NCBI RefSeq assembly: GCF_043641665.1
Contig: NC_092199.1
Coordinates: 19,906,860-19,970,859, forward strand
Length of the DNA stretch: 64,000 nt
Direction: 5' to 3'
From: Enoplosus armatus
Taxonomy: Eukaryota > Chordata > Actinopteri > Centrarchiformes > Enoplosidae
A model generated the notes under the pieces. The model saw only the letters and a list, made by a program, of their open reading frames with translations, had not been told where the DNA came from and did not search any database. Shown here piece after piece: positions 38,851-51,198 of this stretch. Both the position numbers and the translations under genes were made by a program. The number at the start of each line of letters is the position of its first letter. Positions within the stretch are counted from its first letter, which is position 1.

Positions 38851-40477
38851 GTAACTCATATAAAACATGTTATCACATCTGGTGGATCGGTGGATGATTT
38901 CACTTAGACACTGTTGAACAGGAATCACTGGAAGTCTCTCTGATTCCAGCATCCTGTCTCTGCAGTCTTCTACTCCCCCCCGGCCCCCCTCGTCCTCCCG
39001 GTTCGTGTGGAGCCTGTGAGTCGTTCAGCCTGTGATCATGGCGCTGGTCCACGACTCAGCAGACAGGCAGCCAATGACATCATACCTCACCGTGGATATG
39101 TGTGTCTGTGTTGGGGGGGGGCGAAAGTGACACCTCTGGTCACTGTGACACACTATCTGTCTCACCCACCAAGATCGTGCTCTGAGTCAGATCTAATTGT
39201 GGTTGTGAGTGTGTGTGTTGTGCTGGTGATCCAAAGATCGGTGCCCTTTATCTGCAAGCCCTTTCTGTTTCCTTCTTAGTTATTATCACACTTAAGCACC
39301 AGACTCACTCTGCTAAGGACAGAAAGAACTGTAATGGTATTGAACGCAGCACTGGGAAAGTTTTAAACTCTTTGATGACAATTTCTGTCATACGTTTTGT
39401 GAAACATAATCGACGCCCGATGCTTTGAAGGAAAAACACACACTAGAAACAGAATTCATACATATAAAACGAGAAAATCTTAAACTGATTTTGGAGCATT
39501 TCATTCCGTACCAGAGCATGTTCTGTATATACAAAAGCAAATAACAAACGAGCCAGTGCTCCCATCTCTAATCTGTGTGACATTTGAAATAATTTGCGAT
39601 AGAACTGCTGTCATTTCAGCGGAATAAATCCGTAGACGGTGTCCTGTGCAAACACTGTGGACACTGTGACCGTACACGGGGTGATTATCACAGGATGTGG
39701 GAGCATTTCGTGTTTCTAAGATGTCTGCACTGCAATGAAATAAAGCTCAGTTGGGCGTAAGGGCTCAAAGAAACTTCTTCCTCGGATTGGGAGTGCCATT
39801 AATGAGCACAGATTCAGGTCTAGGCTTGTGTCGGTGCGTTTCCTGTGAAAGACCATCGTTCACGCCGTGAGTTCTGCTTTAATCTTGAGCGTAAAAAAAG
39901 TTGGTTCTTGACCTTGGAAGCACTGCTTTGACTAGTTTGAGGTCTTCCTCAGCGGGAGGGGTTCGGCCATGTTTGTGGATTGGGTATCGGCCAGAGGTGA
40001 CCCCACCCTCATTACTTCATCGATGCTCAGCTACCAGTTACCTTGATTTGGTCATTGGCAGGAGTACATTTTTAGTGCCACAGCAATCCCTGTCGCATCT
40101 TCTTAAATATCAATCTGCCACTCAAACAGCATCGTCACGGCAGGAGCCCGGTTGTTTTTGTGACACTAACCTCCTGAATGTGCTTCACAATTAATGCACT
40201 TTGACGTGAAGCCAGTGATGGGGCCTTTTACCGTGAAACCAGAAGTGTTGACAATGTTTCCGGGTCTATCCCTAACCCTGCTGTTGCGTTGGGGTTAGTA
40301 CTCGATATAATTATTTAAAAAGTAACTCGTTTGCACTTTTATTCGGGTAGTCATTTTGAAACATTGCATGGACAAAACAGATTTTCTTTCGAGTTTAATA
40401 CAGCTCGATTAAGAGCAGCTCAGCGAACTGGAGTCTCAGTATCTCATAGTTGTTACCTTAAACAAGAATGATCCTGA
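38200..40477. other. Non-coding stretch with (TG)n
   Basis: No gene was recognised. The interval contains a (TG)n microsatellite (38818-38845) and a short G run near 39112-39121. Other sequence is unique-looking, with no exon signature. Confidence 0.5.
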
Positions 40478-40628
40478 TGCGGTGGCCTAGTGGCCTTAAG
40501 GTTGAGGCGCCAACCTTTAGCTTTGTAGCATGTCGTTCCCTACCTCCCTCTCTCCCTTCATTTCCTGTCATCCCTCTACTGTCCGCTGACTTATAAAATG
40601 CCCCAAAAAATATTGATAAAAGAAAAGA
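40478..40628 (+). mobile_element. tRNA-derived SINE remnant (tentative)
   Basis: The segment begins 'gcggtggcctagtggccttaaggttgaggcgccaacc', similar to the A-box part of a tRNA-derived head. It then has the body 'tgtcgttccctacctccctctctcccttcatttcctgtcat' and the tail 'ataaaatgccccaaaaaatattgataaaagaaaag', all features of a common teleost SINE. The B-box region appears deleted and no clear target-site duplication was found. It would have used LINE machinery in trans. Confidence 0.55.
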
Positions 40629-43600
40629 ATTGAGTGAGTGAGTTCCATACAGTGAGCTAGCGATATAAAACCAGTACCGGGAGAGAAAGCCAGATGGTTG
40701 CGGTGGTCCAGATAAGTGGTCCTTTATTGTGGTCATACTGTACATCCATTGAAACTGAGTAAACTCCATCCGCTGAGGAAGATCGCAAGATGTGGTTGAA
40801 AGTTCTGGGGGGGGGGGGGCTAGTAAGAGGCCTTTGAGATTTCCTGTCAAAGTTTTGTTTCAGTTTGGTTTTTCCATGTGGCTCCCGGCCCTCACTGCCC
40901 AGCCCACTCTGAACCCGCGCTGCCTCTGGGGCATGAAAATTGCCATAACCAATGAGGTAAAGGCAACAGTTTTCCACAGTTCACAATCCTGTTAGCTGAG
41001 TCAACAGCATCAGCTTCGCTTTATCCCATTACTCTCAATCACGACAGTTCTACAAGTTTCCAAACCCGCCGAGCCTGGAAAGGTGTGCTGGGGTTAACGC
41101 ACACACACACACACAGGCCGCAAAGATAGGGAGGAAAAAAAAAGACAGCAAGGAACACACACGTATATATGCACGCGGCCCCTTTCCGAACCCTAGAACA
41201 ACATTTGATCATGACCCACTGAGCGTCCCTGGGGTGTTAAAAGCAAGCAGGACCTCGTAGCTGTTAGTGCCCCTTTTGTTGTTTCAGCTTTCCGAACCGG
41301 GCGAGGAAGAAAGAGAGGTTTGTCCGACCGAATTACCTATCACAGGAAAAATAATAAAAAGAAGGCAACGTACCGAATCAATGGGTCGGCGTGGCGAGAG
41401 CGTAATTTCTTACTGACAAGCCGCATAAGTCAGGCCTCTCAACATCCCGCAGAGTGGAGATAGCACATGCAGCCGTGTGTTTGGTTTGAACACAGAATGG
41501 CAGAAAATGTCACCCCTGATGAATGCTCCGTGGTGCTGATAAGACGTACTCCCCTCTGGGCGAGGGTGCAAACACATAGGACACACGTGCACACATAGGC
41601 AGATAAACACACACACACACACACACACACAGACGTAGTCCTATAAATAAGTCTTTGGTCCTGTGGGGGTCAAGTGGAGTCCAGCCCAGCAGATACCAGT
41701 CCTGTACCCAGGGATCAGTCTGTGGTCCATGGCAACCCCAGTGTCTGCTCTCTGTCTGTCACTCCGCCTCAGACGCTGTACACAGATCAGATGACACGAC
41801 GGTGGAACCTCCTTGGAACAGCTTTTCTTTTTCTTTTTTTTAACCCAAGAACACAAAACTGACCTGGTGTCAGCGTCTGGAGCCGCATGTTTGACTCTCT
41901 CAAATAGACGTCAGCGAGGGGGAAGTAGGGGTTTAGGGGTTATGGGGTTGTGGGGGAGGACGGGGTGGGGTCATACCAACAAAAACATGGCTCCGGTCGG
42001 TCCCTCATTGAGAGAAAGAATGTGCTGGCTGACAGGCCATTTCAGCCAGACCATTTGGAAGTGCTGGACCAGCTCGGGAGATCCAGATATCTAAATATTT
42101 GCACTACTGGGTCTTTTCTTTATGTCGGCTATCGGTTCTGTAATGACGCTGTGGTGGGCCTGCATCACCGCGGCTCCCTGTGAAAGTCATGTGATGGAGA
42201 TGCAGATAATTGGTTGACCCCGAGGATGTTTTTGCTCCATTTCACTCATATGATATTTTCAGAATGAGTCAGGCTACTTAGAAATGCCATGGTTTTGGGA
42301 TGTCAGCGGCACTATACATGTTGTAGTACAGCTTTATCAGAAAAAATACCTTGATACAAATTAAAATGTGTATACTGTTGATAGGACTTTCTGGAAAAAT
42401 GTACAGACAGTGTAAAATAAATAGGCTCCCATTATGCTTCCATTATGTAACGTTAACATGGAGTTAGTGAATTAGTTGTGGGTTATGCCTGAATCCTGTT
42501 TTTTTTTTTCGTGTACATTTCTATTTGTACTAGCTATTCATAGTTTCCGTTGGCGCTGCGGTGGTGGAAAGTACTTCTGCTACTACTACTTACATGAGTA
42601 TTTGAGTATAAATGTCCACTTCAAGCATTGTACTTTTTACTCCACAACATTAGCTTGACGGCCATAGTTCCTAGTTCCTTTGGTAGCATGCTTAATAAAA
42701 TATATGGATAAAGCGGGCCTTATGAGTGCAAAAAATGATCTTTTTATATTCACTGGGTTCTACAAAGATAAAGACAGATGGACTCGTGACATGTCACAGT
42801 TTAATCCATACTGTTTGCCCTGGACTAATACTGAGTCGATCTATTTCAAATTCACTAATTTTTCACTTAATTGGTTTCTCTTTATAGCCCCGTCAAGCAT
42901 GATGAAAGACATTTGCTTGGCATAGCCGGTTGTTCCTCCTGATGTGCCTTTCATCTGGCCCGTTAGTCACGGACACACACATTAACAACAACAAAGTAGA
43001 CTTTTGAGTTATTAAATTTCTGATAGTGAAGTTTCGGGAATACCACATAAAGCCAGCCCATAGCCCTTGGTAATAGGCAGGAGTTAAGAGTTAAGCTGTG
43101 GCGATGCAGGCCCGTCTCTGCGCTGAAGCCTTACAGACATAATCCCCCTCCCCGCCTCCTGCCCACGCTGCTGTGGCCAACGGCCAGCGCCTGCAGACTC
43201 TGCAGCGGAGGCAAAGTCAATTGCCGAAATCTAAACAACGACAAAAACACAAAACAGTACATCCCTCTGCGTTTTGGGGTTTGTTTTTTTTACACGACGT
43301 GGAGACAGCCTATCTCCCTCGCGCTCTTGTTGTGTTTTGGGATTCCTTTCGGATCGGTCGCTGCGCCGCCGTCTCTCAAACACGCTGACACTTCCAACGG
43401 CAGACATGCACCCGCTCCGACCCACGGGCCCCCCCAGCGGAGGCCCCCAAGGAGAGAAAGCAGAGTGTAGGTGACCGAGCCACCAGACCAGATACAGATG
43501 GGGGGAGGCAGAGAGAGAGAGAGAGCAGAAAAAAGGAGGGATGTAAGAGGGAGGCTGTTGGCTCGGGCTCGTCTTTCTGTCACTTCTGGTTTGGATTCGG

Positions 43601-43786
43601 CTCGCCCACCCCCCCTCCCCTTGGAACTTCTTCATTAGAAACCGCAGCTCAGAGGCAGGAGGGGAAACGCTGAACCTGACTCCACGTCTGGCTCCATCCA
43701 CGTCTCATTCTCTCTTTCCCACCCTCCTTCACCTCTTCTTCTCCTCTCACAGTATATTTCTGGCTCCTCCACCCTCCTCTTGTGCC

Positions 43787-43831
<45 letters not shown>

Positions 43832-46800
43832 CTCTTATATTCTTTATATTTTCCTCACTTTGTTTGCGTTACGTGATCTCTGCTTCCCTCTCCCGTCTTT
43901 TTGTTTTTAGCCAGCCGGGCTTGTGTCGTGAGAAACCCCTCAGTTTTCTGATAAGACTGATTGGATACTGATAAAGGACTGAATCACTCTCGAGTCTCTC
44001 TGCTGACGAATCCAACTTCCATCATCTAACCTCGTATCACCCCGCTCACATCTTAATTTTTACAGTGGACGAAATGACACATGATAGCTTGCAAAAACAG
44101 AGCTTCAAGTTCGTTTTGATGCCGAAGCAAAACACATCAAGGAAACGGGGCTGCATGATGATGAAGTGAAATTTTCAGACAAATCAAAGTCAAATGGACA
44201 TTGACCATTCACTAAGCCCTGCCCCGGTTAGTGTCTGCTACGCCTGTCAAGCTTTCCATCCTGGCGCTGCACATATGCAGTTTACGCCGATAACGGTGGA
44301 CTTTTTATCATCAAAATGTTTTGTAATTTTAGAAACAGTTGGTCCATGATTTCGGACAGAAGTAGACAAAAAGCGGGTCTCGGATTTATATCCAGTGTTG
44401 ATTTTGCCGCCTGAAATGACAACTGTCAGCAGCAGATGTTATTAGTTCTAGCTTGCTAGCCAATTAAGCTAACGTTGGCTCCATAAGTTTGTTGAAATTG
44501 CTGCCTCCAACACACGTAAAAAGGGGTCTTTAAATACGCTACATGGGTGATATCGTGGTAGAAGACTGAGTCTGAAACTGTCCTTGGCAAAAAAGTCTGC
44601 ATCCTCACCAGACATGGAAATAAAGAAACAGCATAGTTCTTGTACCGCAGTGTACAGCTAGTTAGTCTTAACGTTATAAGTATGGCGAGCAGTAAATGTG
44701 ACATCAGACAAAACTAACAAACACCCAGTTTGGCTGCTTAGCTTAGAAACTCAAGTCAATCATATTTTTTAACTGTTTTCACTTTTAACGTTTCAAGAGA
44801 AAAGGCTTTTAGGATGAGGACTAACCCATGTGTCACGCTGTCTTGGGTCTGGTGGCGTTGCAAAATAGTGTATGGGGGTGGGTCATTTGGTGGAACATTC
44901 ACACGTGGGGAGGCGAGCCCTGGAATTGAAATGGCTAAATCCCCACGAAAGAAAACGGCACATAAAATAGTTGACGTTGACTGATTTTACAACTTTTACT
45001 GGTAAATAAGACGACCATAACTTGATCCTCGGTGTCCTAGAGGTGAAGCCTACCTGTACTTCAGTTCCGGAGGAGCACACCGGACCCGTTCAAAACACGG
45101 ACTTTGAAACCAGTAAACGCACACTAAGCGGAGAATGGCGACCCAATTTTATTTAAAGTAAGAATAACGTAGTTAGCTAACGATGTGCTCCTTTGCCTGG
45201 AAAGTAACGCTCAGTTACTGCTACAGGTGGTAAGCTAGGTAGCTGAACATGCTAACAATTGCAGCTTATGCTTGAGCGGGTGAACACACCATTCAGTCCC
45301 TTCCTTGTGGTTTTGTTTTTGGAAACTCTTTGTATACTGAGTATCTGTCTTAATACAGCTTCAGTATGTGGGGAAAACCAAAGCTTGGCAGGCCTGCCGT
45401 GCCTATTTCTGGTTGCTAAGCTATGATTGGACAATCACTGTTGGGGGAGGGGTTTCACTGTCATTTCTGGTAGAGGATTGTAATGCGTCTTTCTCCATCA
45501 TCCTGATTGGTTGTTTAAATGTCAGTGTTTACCTGAGAGCCGCCCAGCACGGGGACAGTGAGCAGAGGAGAGGCTGCTATCTGAGACAGAGCAGCAAGAC
45601 AGCACTCAGACTGACACGACGCAGCTGCTGCTGCTACTACACACACACACACACAGGATCCCAAGACCACCCCACCCATATCCTGTGCACTCCCGACCTG
45701 ACAACCTCATCTCTTGTCATCAAACAAACTCTTTACCCATCCCTCCATCTCCCACCCTGCTCCTCCAATGCCACCCCCGTGCCTCACCCCACACACACAT
45801 AAATACACTCACACCTCCCTACCAGCTCTAATCTAATACCTTCTAATACCTTTACCTTTACATTCTCTCTTCAAATCCTCCCGCTATGGATGGCCGGATT
45901 AAACTGTTAGGTAGCCTCAGGCAAAAATTTGCTGTTGGACCTCTAGTTGACCCCCACCCCCCACCACAAACACTGAGCTGACTATGAACGGCAGAGTTGT
46001 TATATGCCCCAGAAACCAACACACAACACAACTTTACTTAGGAATATGCACCATGTGAGTCCCCAACAAATGCACTATTTTGATATTTTGCTACAATGCC
46101 CCGAGGAAACTACTGAGCTTTTTAAAAACCTTAGACTGTGCTATTTATTTATTTATTTTTTGTGCTTTCCGTCTTCACTAGGTAGGGAAGAAGAAAATAA
46201 TGAGAGGCGAGCTAATGCTTTGTTGGTTGTCGGTCCCCTCGTGGACCTTGTTGACAATGAGGACGATATAGAATAACGTCAGATTTTAAAAAACGAGGTT
46301 TTTGACACGTCCTCATTCGTCCACACACCTGTTACCATTTCCCTCATCAGCCCTGCGGTCGCCTGCTCACCTGCACCTCATTCCCTAATCACCTGTCACT
46401 ACTTACACCAGTTCACTTCCTTTGTTCTTGTCCAGTTCCTTGTGTGTTATGGTGCTGTGTGTTTTGTCTCCCCGCGTTACCAGTGGTTTTAGTTTGGACC
46501 CCTCTCCTGCCTCACTGTCCCACAAGCCTTTGTGTCTCTTTGTGTGAATAAAGTCACTGAACCGCATCAGTTTTTGGCCCCCTGGTTCTGCATTTGGGTC
46601 TGACCTGCACTCCCAACCGTGACAGTTCATCAAATCAAACCGACTGACGTTTCCAAATCCGCCTCGCCCCTGCTAGGCTCAGTCTGTCTCTGTCCTCCAA
46701 TGGTGGAAGCAGGCAGGAAAGACGGGAAGACAAAGAGGCTTGACGATAGAGTCTGCCCTCATTTCCCCCGCAGCATGACAGCGTACATAGAATATATGCT

Positions 46801-47591
46801 CTCACACCACTTCCTCCAGGGACACTCTCTCGGGCAGATAGCCCGAGGGACAGCTGGATTCCACGGATGGCACATGAGCCGAGATATTTAAAGCATTTCA
46901 ATTACATGACCGCTGATACATTACTTGTGGGAACTGAGGGCAATGGCGATGACCATCTTGTTTAAAAACATACCAGATGTTGTATGCAACAAGTGTTATC
47001 CCCTCACTGAATTTGAACCTCCCATTTCTATGATATTTTGTGCATTTCAACCAGTCACATCTGCTTTCTCCAAAACACACGAAATCACGCAAAACACTAA
47101 CAGTGCTTTTTTTGATCTAGATGTCTGCGCAGTCGGCCAATAAACAGTTGCTGCGTTATGGAATGTGTGTGTGTGTGTGTGTGTCTGTGTGTGTGTGTGT
47201 GTTTTTGGTTTTTTTAGCGTGCGCTATTCAGCCGCATGACTTACTACATCAGAGGAGCGTTGTGTGGCAACATGCATCATACAGCAGAGCGAAAAGACTC
47301 GCTTATTGTATTTAAAGACTGTCCGAAATGTGCACTGGAATCTGTCCACTTGGTATACGAGTCTGATCTCCCCCTCTGTCTTTTTTTTTTTTTCACACAC
47401 ACACACGTACAGCTCCAGACAGTTCAGATGAGACTTGTCACATCCGTTGACATAGGGCCCAATTAAAGGGGAGGATTAAGCCAGGGCTGGGTGACCTCTT
47501 CAGGAATCCCTCTGAGACGCTGTGTGTACACTGTCAAACCCTCTGACAGACGTTCCCTTTAAGCACTTTCACCTGCTAATTAGGACGCAGG

Positions 47592-47647
<56 letters not shown>

Positions 47648-47825
47648 CATTCACCGCACATACAAGACGAATGTGCCCGCAATGGATTTGCCGCCCAGAA
47701 GAAGCTTCTATGTAAATATTTGACTTGAGCATCGTATGGATTTTTGGAGCTCACCCCAGCACACGCCGCGCAGCGAACAGATAGGCTGCGCCATTTATTC
47801 CATTTTTAAATTATTATATGTTTTG

Positions 47826-47856
<31 letters not shown>

Positions 47857-49554
47857 GAGGTCCCTCGGCAACAAAAGCCAAGCAGTGTTTATGGTGGGAA
47901 GAGATTAAAATGGATAGCGGCGAGGCAGAAGCAGTGAGCTGTTGCTGGACAAAGCTCTCAATGACTGATTAGTGCTGAGTCGCTGCGGCTTTTACACAAT
48001 GTGGAGAAAAGGAGTAATCGCACACTTCGTTTTGGTTATATGGCAGGGTAGGAACATTGGCGGACGTTTTTTAAGGGAACAATAACTTCGGGACAAAGTC
48101 TAGCCGGAGATGGTGCTCATGAGGATAAACAAGGTGGATAGGAAAAGCTAAAAAAAGAAGAAGATTGGCATTGGGATTAAATGGAGGGGAGAGTGACACG
48201 AGGACAGAGAGGGAGCGCCGCCAAAAAATTTCCATTCAAGCTAAATATGTTGTGTAATCTAGAGAAATGCTAGCATTAAACAAACAAAAGTCTCGTCTTT
48301 ATGCTGAGCTAAGCTAGCTGTACCCCGGCTCTAGCAACACACTTAGTGTACAGACACAACAGTGGTATCAGTCTAAATATCGAACTCTTGGCGAGAAAGC
48401 TATTTAGTTTATTTCCCCAAATGCTGAACTATTCCTTTGAACAGATGATGGGATGCTAGTGTGACAACAATGCAATCCACTGAAATCAAGACCAACTACC
48501 TAAAATAGGGTTGAATATTGTCATACATGACTTCTCAGTCTTGTGACTTTCTTGAATTGCCCTTTTCTGCGGTGTGTGTAGGGACAGGAAGCCAGGCCGG
48601 TCCAGGGACACGTACTGTATTTCACCATTTCGCCTCCCCACATTCTACTGAGCTTTTTAAAAACCTTAGGTGAGATTTAGTGAGACGGTAGCCATCACAG
48701 GCTGTGACACCTGCTGTGTAACACAAACAAGGACACACATACGTGAAATTCCCACACAACTTTTTTTTTTCTAATGTTACGTTTCTAGCGGGCCTATTTT
48801 TGAGCATTGCGTCACGTTTTATGTTGCGTTCAAATCAGGCCGGGGAATAAACAGCTGCAGAGAGAGCCTTGGTGGTGTCCGGCTGACGTCCTGTGTTGAC
48901 GGACCTTTTGGGGAGGCTCCGCGACGTATAGGCAAGAGCTTAGTTCAACTCTGACAAATGTCTGCCTGGTATGTGTGGGAGCTGGAGGAAGGGATGCCTT
49001 TTTTTTCTTTTGGTTGAGTTCAGGCTGGAGAATCCACTATCACACTGCTGACAAGATAAACCTCCTGCCTCTCAGCCGCTCAGCTGATCACTGATTGTGG
49101 TGCCCGTCGATGAATGAGTGCGTCAAAAGACCACATCCAGCTTACAGAGGTTTACCCAATCATTGTCATCAAACAAACATTATGACCATCTCAATGTTCA
49201 ACAGTTTGATGCTAAAAAGGCCCATAAAGAGCCCTCCATATACTTTATTACAACTGAGTGTACTTTAAAGGCATTATCGGATTTGACTTCCAATCAGAGT
49301 TTTACAAACTCTTGCTTTGTGTTTTTTTCCCAATTTCTTGGCATGACATGTACTGTAAATACATCTGTGTTGCCAAAGAACATGGAGAAGGAAAACAGTA
49401 GATAAAGGAGGGGGGGGGGGGGGGGCAATGTTGATTAGATTACAAACTGGTTGTGTAATAAAAAGAATGAATATTGGAGGAAGTCGCAACATATCTTACA
49501 CCCCATCTCACAGGGCTAGCTTACATATTGATGCAATGAACCAGTGGAGGTGAT
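40629..49554. other. Non-coding stretch rich in microsatellites
   Basis: No gene was recognised. It contains a poly-G at 40807-40819, (CA)n at 41606-41631, (TC)n at 43792-43828, (TG)n at 47165-47202, 47594-47646 and 47826-47853, and a 17-nt poly-G at 49410-49426. Around 42560-42670 the word order 'tactttttactccacaacatt' resembles another common teleost repeat. A possible exon-like ATG frame at 43406-43470 ends near a gtgacc donor but has no other support. Confidence 0.5.
47594..47646. repeat. (TG)n microsatellite, 53 nt
   Basis: A perfect TG dinucleotide array, one of the longest in the window. Alternating purine-pyrimidine sequence of this length can adopt Z-DNA. Confidence 0.95.
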
Positions 49555-49860
49555 TTTCTAATAAAGTCGATGTCGCTAACTATGTTAGCAATCAGTTGCA
49601 ACATTCGGAAGGCAACATTTTGCATTCATTTGGAGATGCGTTTGTGTCCGCCTGATGATGAATCTATGACCAGCATTCATTCTCATTTAGCTCTGTTTTG
49701 ACTCTTTATCTGCTAAATGCGCCACTGTGTTCACCAGCTACTAGCTAACTTTGTCTGTTTGGGCTGGGCAGGTGGTGTACATCGGGTTTACCAGAGCTTT
49801 TTCCACTGAAACAGATGGCTGCTGCTGCTGCTGCTGCTGGAAGCACGGTAAATTAACCTT
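49555..49860. repeat. Dispersed repeat family, copy 2 (contains (GCT)7)
   Basis: This copy shares gcattcatttggag (49622-49635) and 'ctagctaactttgtctgtttgg' with the copy near 56.7 kb, in the same order and spacing (about 120-130 bp apart). It includes a (GCT)7 trinucleotide repeat at 49818-49839. No coding sequence is retained. Boundaries are approximate. Confidence 0.5.
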
Positions 49861-50559
49861 TTGAGACTGAACCAATGCGTTAAAGTTGCGGGCCGAAAGA
49901 TGCTAAAAGTGCGCCGTAGAGCTGAGGGGGTGGGGGCCGCAAAGTCGGATAACAATTCTCTGTAGGCTTGTCATGGGATTTTAATGTATTCTTTACACAG
50001 AGATATTGAGTAGTGCAGCTTTAAATGAAGTGATTTGCCCAAATAAAATATAGTCTGAAGTTAGAAAGTCGTCCTGATTTTAAACCCGGAATGTTCAAAG
50101 CAAACAAGCCTGAGGATCTGAAGTACTGGACGCCAACTTTGTGATACTTTTAACAGTTGTTGCTACAATGTTATAATGCGATGATACCCAGCCTTTCTTC
50201 TGGTGTTCAGTGTGTTTCCAGTCTGACTGTACTGATACAAGAAGCTCCGTATTGCTTCACTTTTAATGGCCATAAGCCCAGAGTGGGTGGGATTTTTGTT
50301 TTGCATGGAAATAAAGCTCCGCGCACAGTGTCAGCAGCATATGTTAATTGCATACATTACACATATCGTCATATATGGAGCAGAAAGCAGTTAGGTTTAA
50401 GCTTGACTGGTTATGTTTCCATCAGCTGTCACAAGGCAAGAAGTGGAACTTGTTGCCATCCCTGCTTTTCCCACTTTCTCCCTCCTGGCTGTACTGCTGC
50501 TCCACTATCAGCGCCTGTGTCTCTATCTTGACCCCCCCCCCCCCCCCCTTTTCTCTGTA
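49861..50559. other. Upstream flank of myocd promoter region
   Basis: No exon was recognised. A CArG-like word, tcatatatgg (50370-50379), differs at one base from the SRF consensus CC(A/T)6GG and lies about 770 bp upstream of the myocd ATG. A 17-nt poly-C occupies 50532-50548. Whether SRF binds here is unknown. Confidence 0.35.
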
Positions 50560-50781
50560 ATGACAGTCGGCGGGGCTGATAGGCAGATATATTTACACTA
50601 GTGGCGAGGGAGGAGGAAGTCATCAGCCAAGCCCCGTCCAGCCCCTCGGGCTCCGGCAGGCGGGGCTTAGAGGAAACCCCTGGCCCGGTTTAGCGCCTCC
50701 CCCGAGCGGGGCATATCTCCCTGTGCTGCTCCCTGGCCCTGCTCAGAGCTCTCAGCTAGATGGGACCAAAGCTTCGCTGGA

Positions 50782-50819
<38 letters not shown>

Positions 50820-51143
50820 CTCCCATATCAGAGAGAGAGAGAGCAGAAAAGAGAAAGCAGGAAGAGAGAGCAGCACACAGAGAGCAGGAGGCTGCTGCTG
50901 GTGTGCACACTGGCTGCGAGACACGCAACAAGAAAGCCAGTGTGTGTGTGTGTGTGTTCTTTTTTTTTTCCCCCTCACACTAAGTCTTCTCCTACAGCTG
51001 TTGATGAGGCGGGCCGGGCCGGCTCCATCTCATCTCAGCCTGGCACCCAGAGGTGGCCACGGGGGCCTACGCGCGTGCCGCTTCTCGAGTGTGCGTGACT
51101 TTATTTCGCAGCCTCTGAACACTGGAACTGTACTGTAAGCATT
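50560..51143 (+). promoter_or_regulatory. myocd: myocd proximal promoter / 5' UTR region (inferred)
   Basis: A GC-rich block directly upstream of the myocd start carries a GC-box GGCGGGGC (50659-50666), further ccccgtcc/ccccgagcgggg words and a GATA-type ctgatagg near 50576. It also has nested simple repeats: (CA)n 50784-50816, ctctctc, (GA)n 50831-50843 and (TG)n 50941-50957. No convincing TATA box fixes the transcription start. 'tttatttcgcag' at 51099-51110 could be an acceptor joining an upstream non-coding exon to the coding exon. The assignment as promoter/5' UTR follows from position, and the exact start site is unknown. Confidence 0.45.
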
Positions 51144-51198
51144 ATGACTCTTCTGGGCTCCGAGCACTCCATACTGATACGAAGCAAGTTTAGATCAG
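51144..51198 (+). CDS. myocd: Myocardin, first coding exon (N-terminal leader)
   Basis: The exon encodes MTLLGSEHSILIRSKFRS plus the first base of a Val codon. This is nearly identical to the N-terminus I know for the cardiac form of vertebrate myocardin and differs from the leaders of the MRTF-A/MRTF-B paralogues. The ATG at 51144 is preceded by an in-frame TGA at 51096, so it is the natural start. The donor g|gtgagt follows base 51198 (phase 1). Myocardin is a nuclear coactivator that binds SRF at CArG boxes and drives cardiac and smooth-muscle genes. This leader precedes the first RPEL actin-binding motif. The splice into the exon at 55906 restores Val-Leu-Gln, as in known myocardins. I am confident of identity and boundaries. 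Confidence 0.93.

Noticed and set aside
43406..43470. ATG frame MHPLRPTGPPSGG... ending near a gtgacc
   Set aside because: It is short, Pro/Gly-rich and has a poor donor, with no linked exon or family match.
47522..47728. Cys-Val repeat open frames over (TG)n tracts here and at many other sites
   Set aside because: (TG)n and (CA)n tracts read as CVCV, THTH or VCVC in any frame and create artificial open frames.
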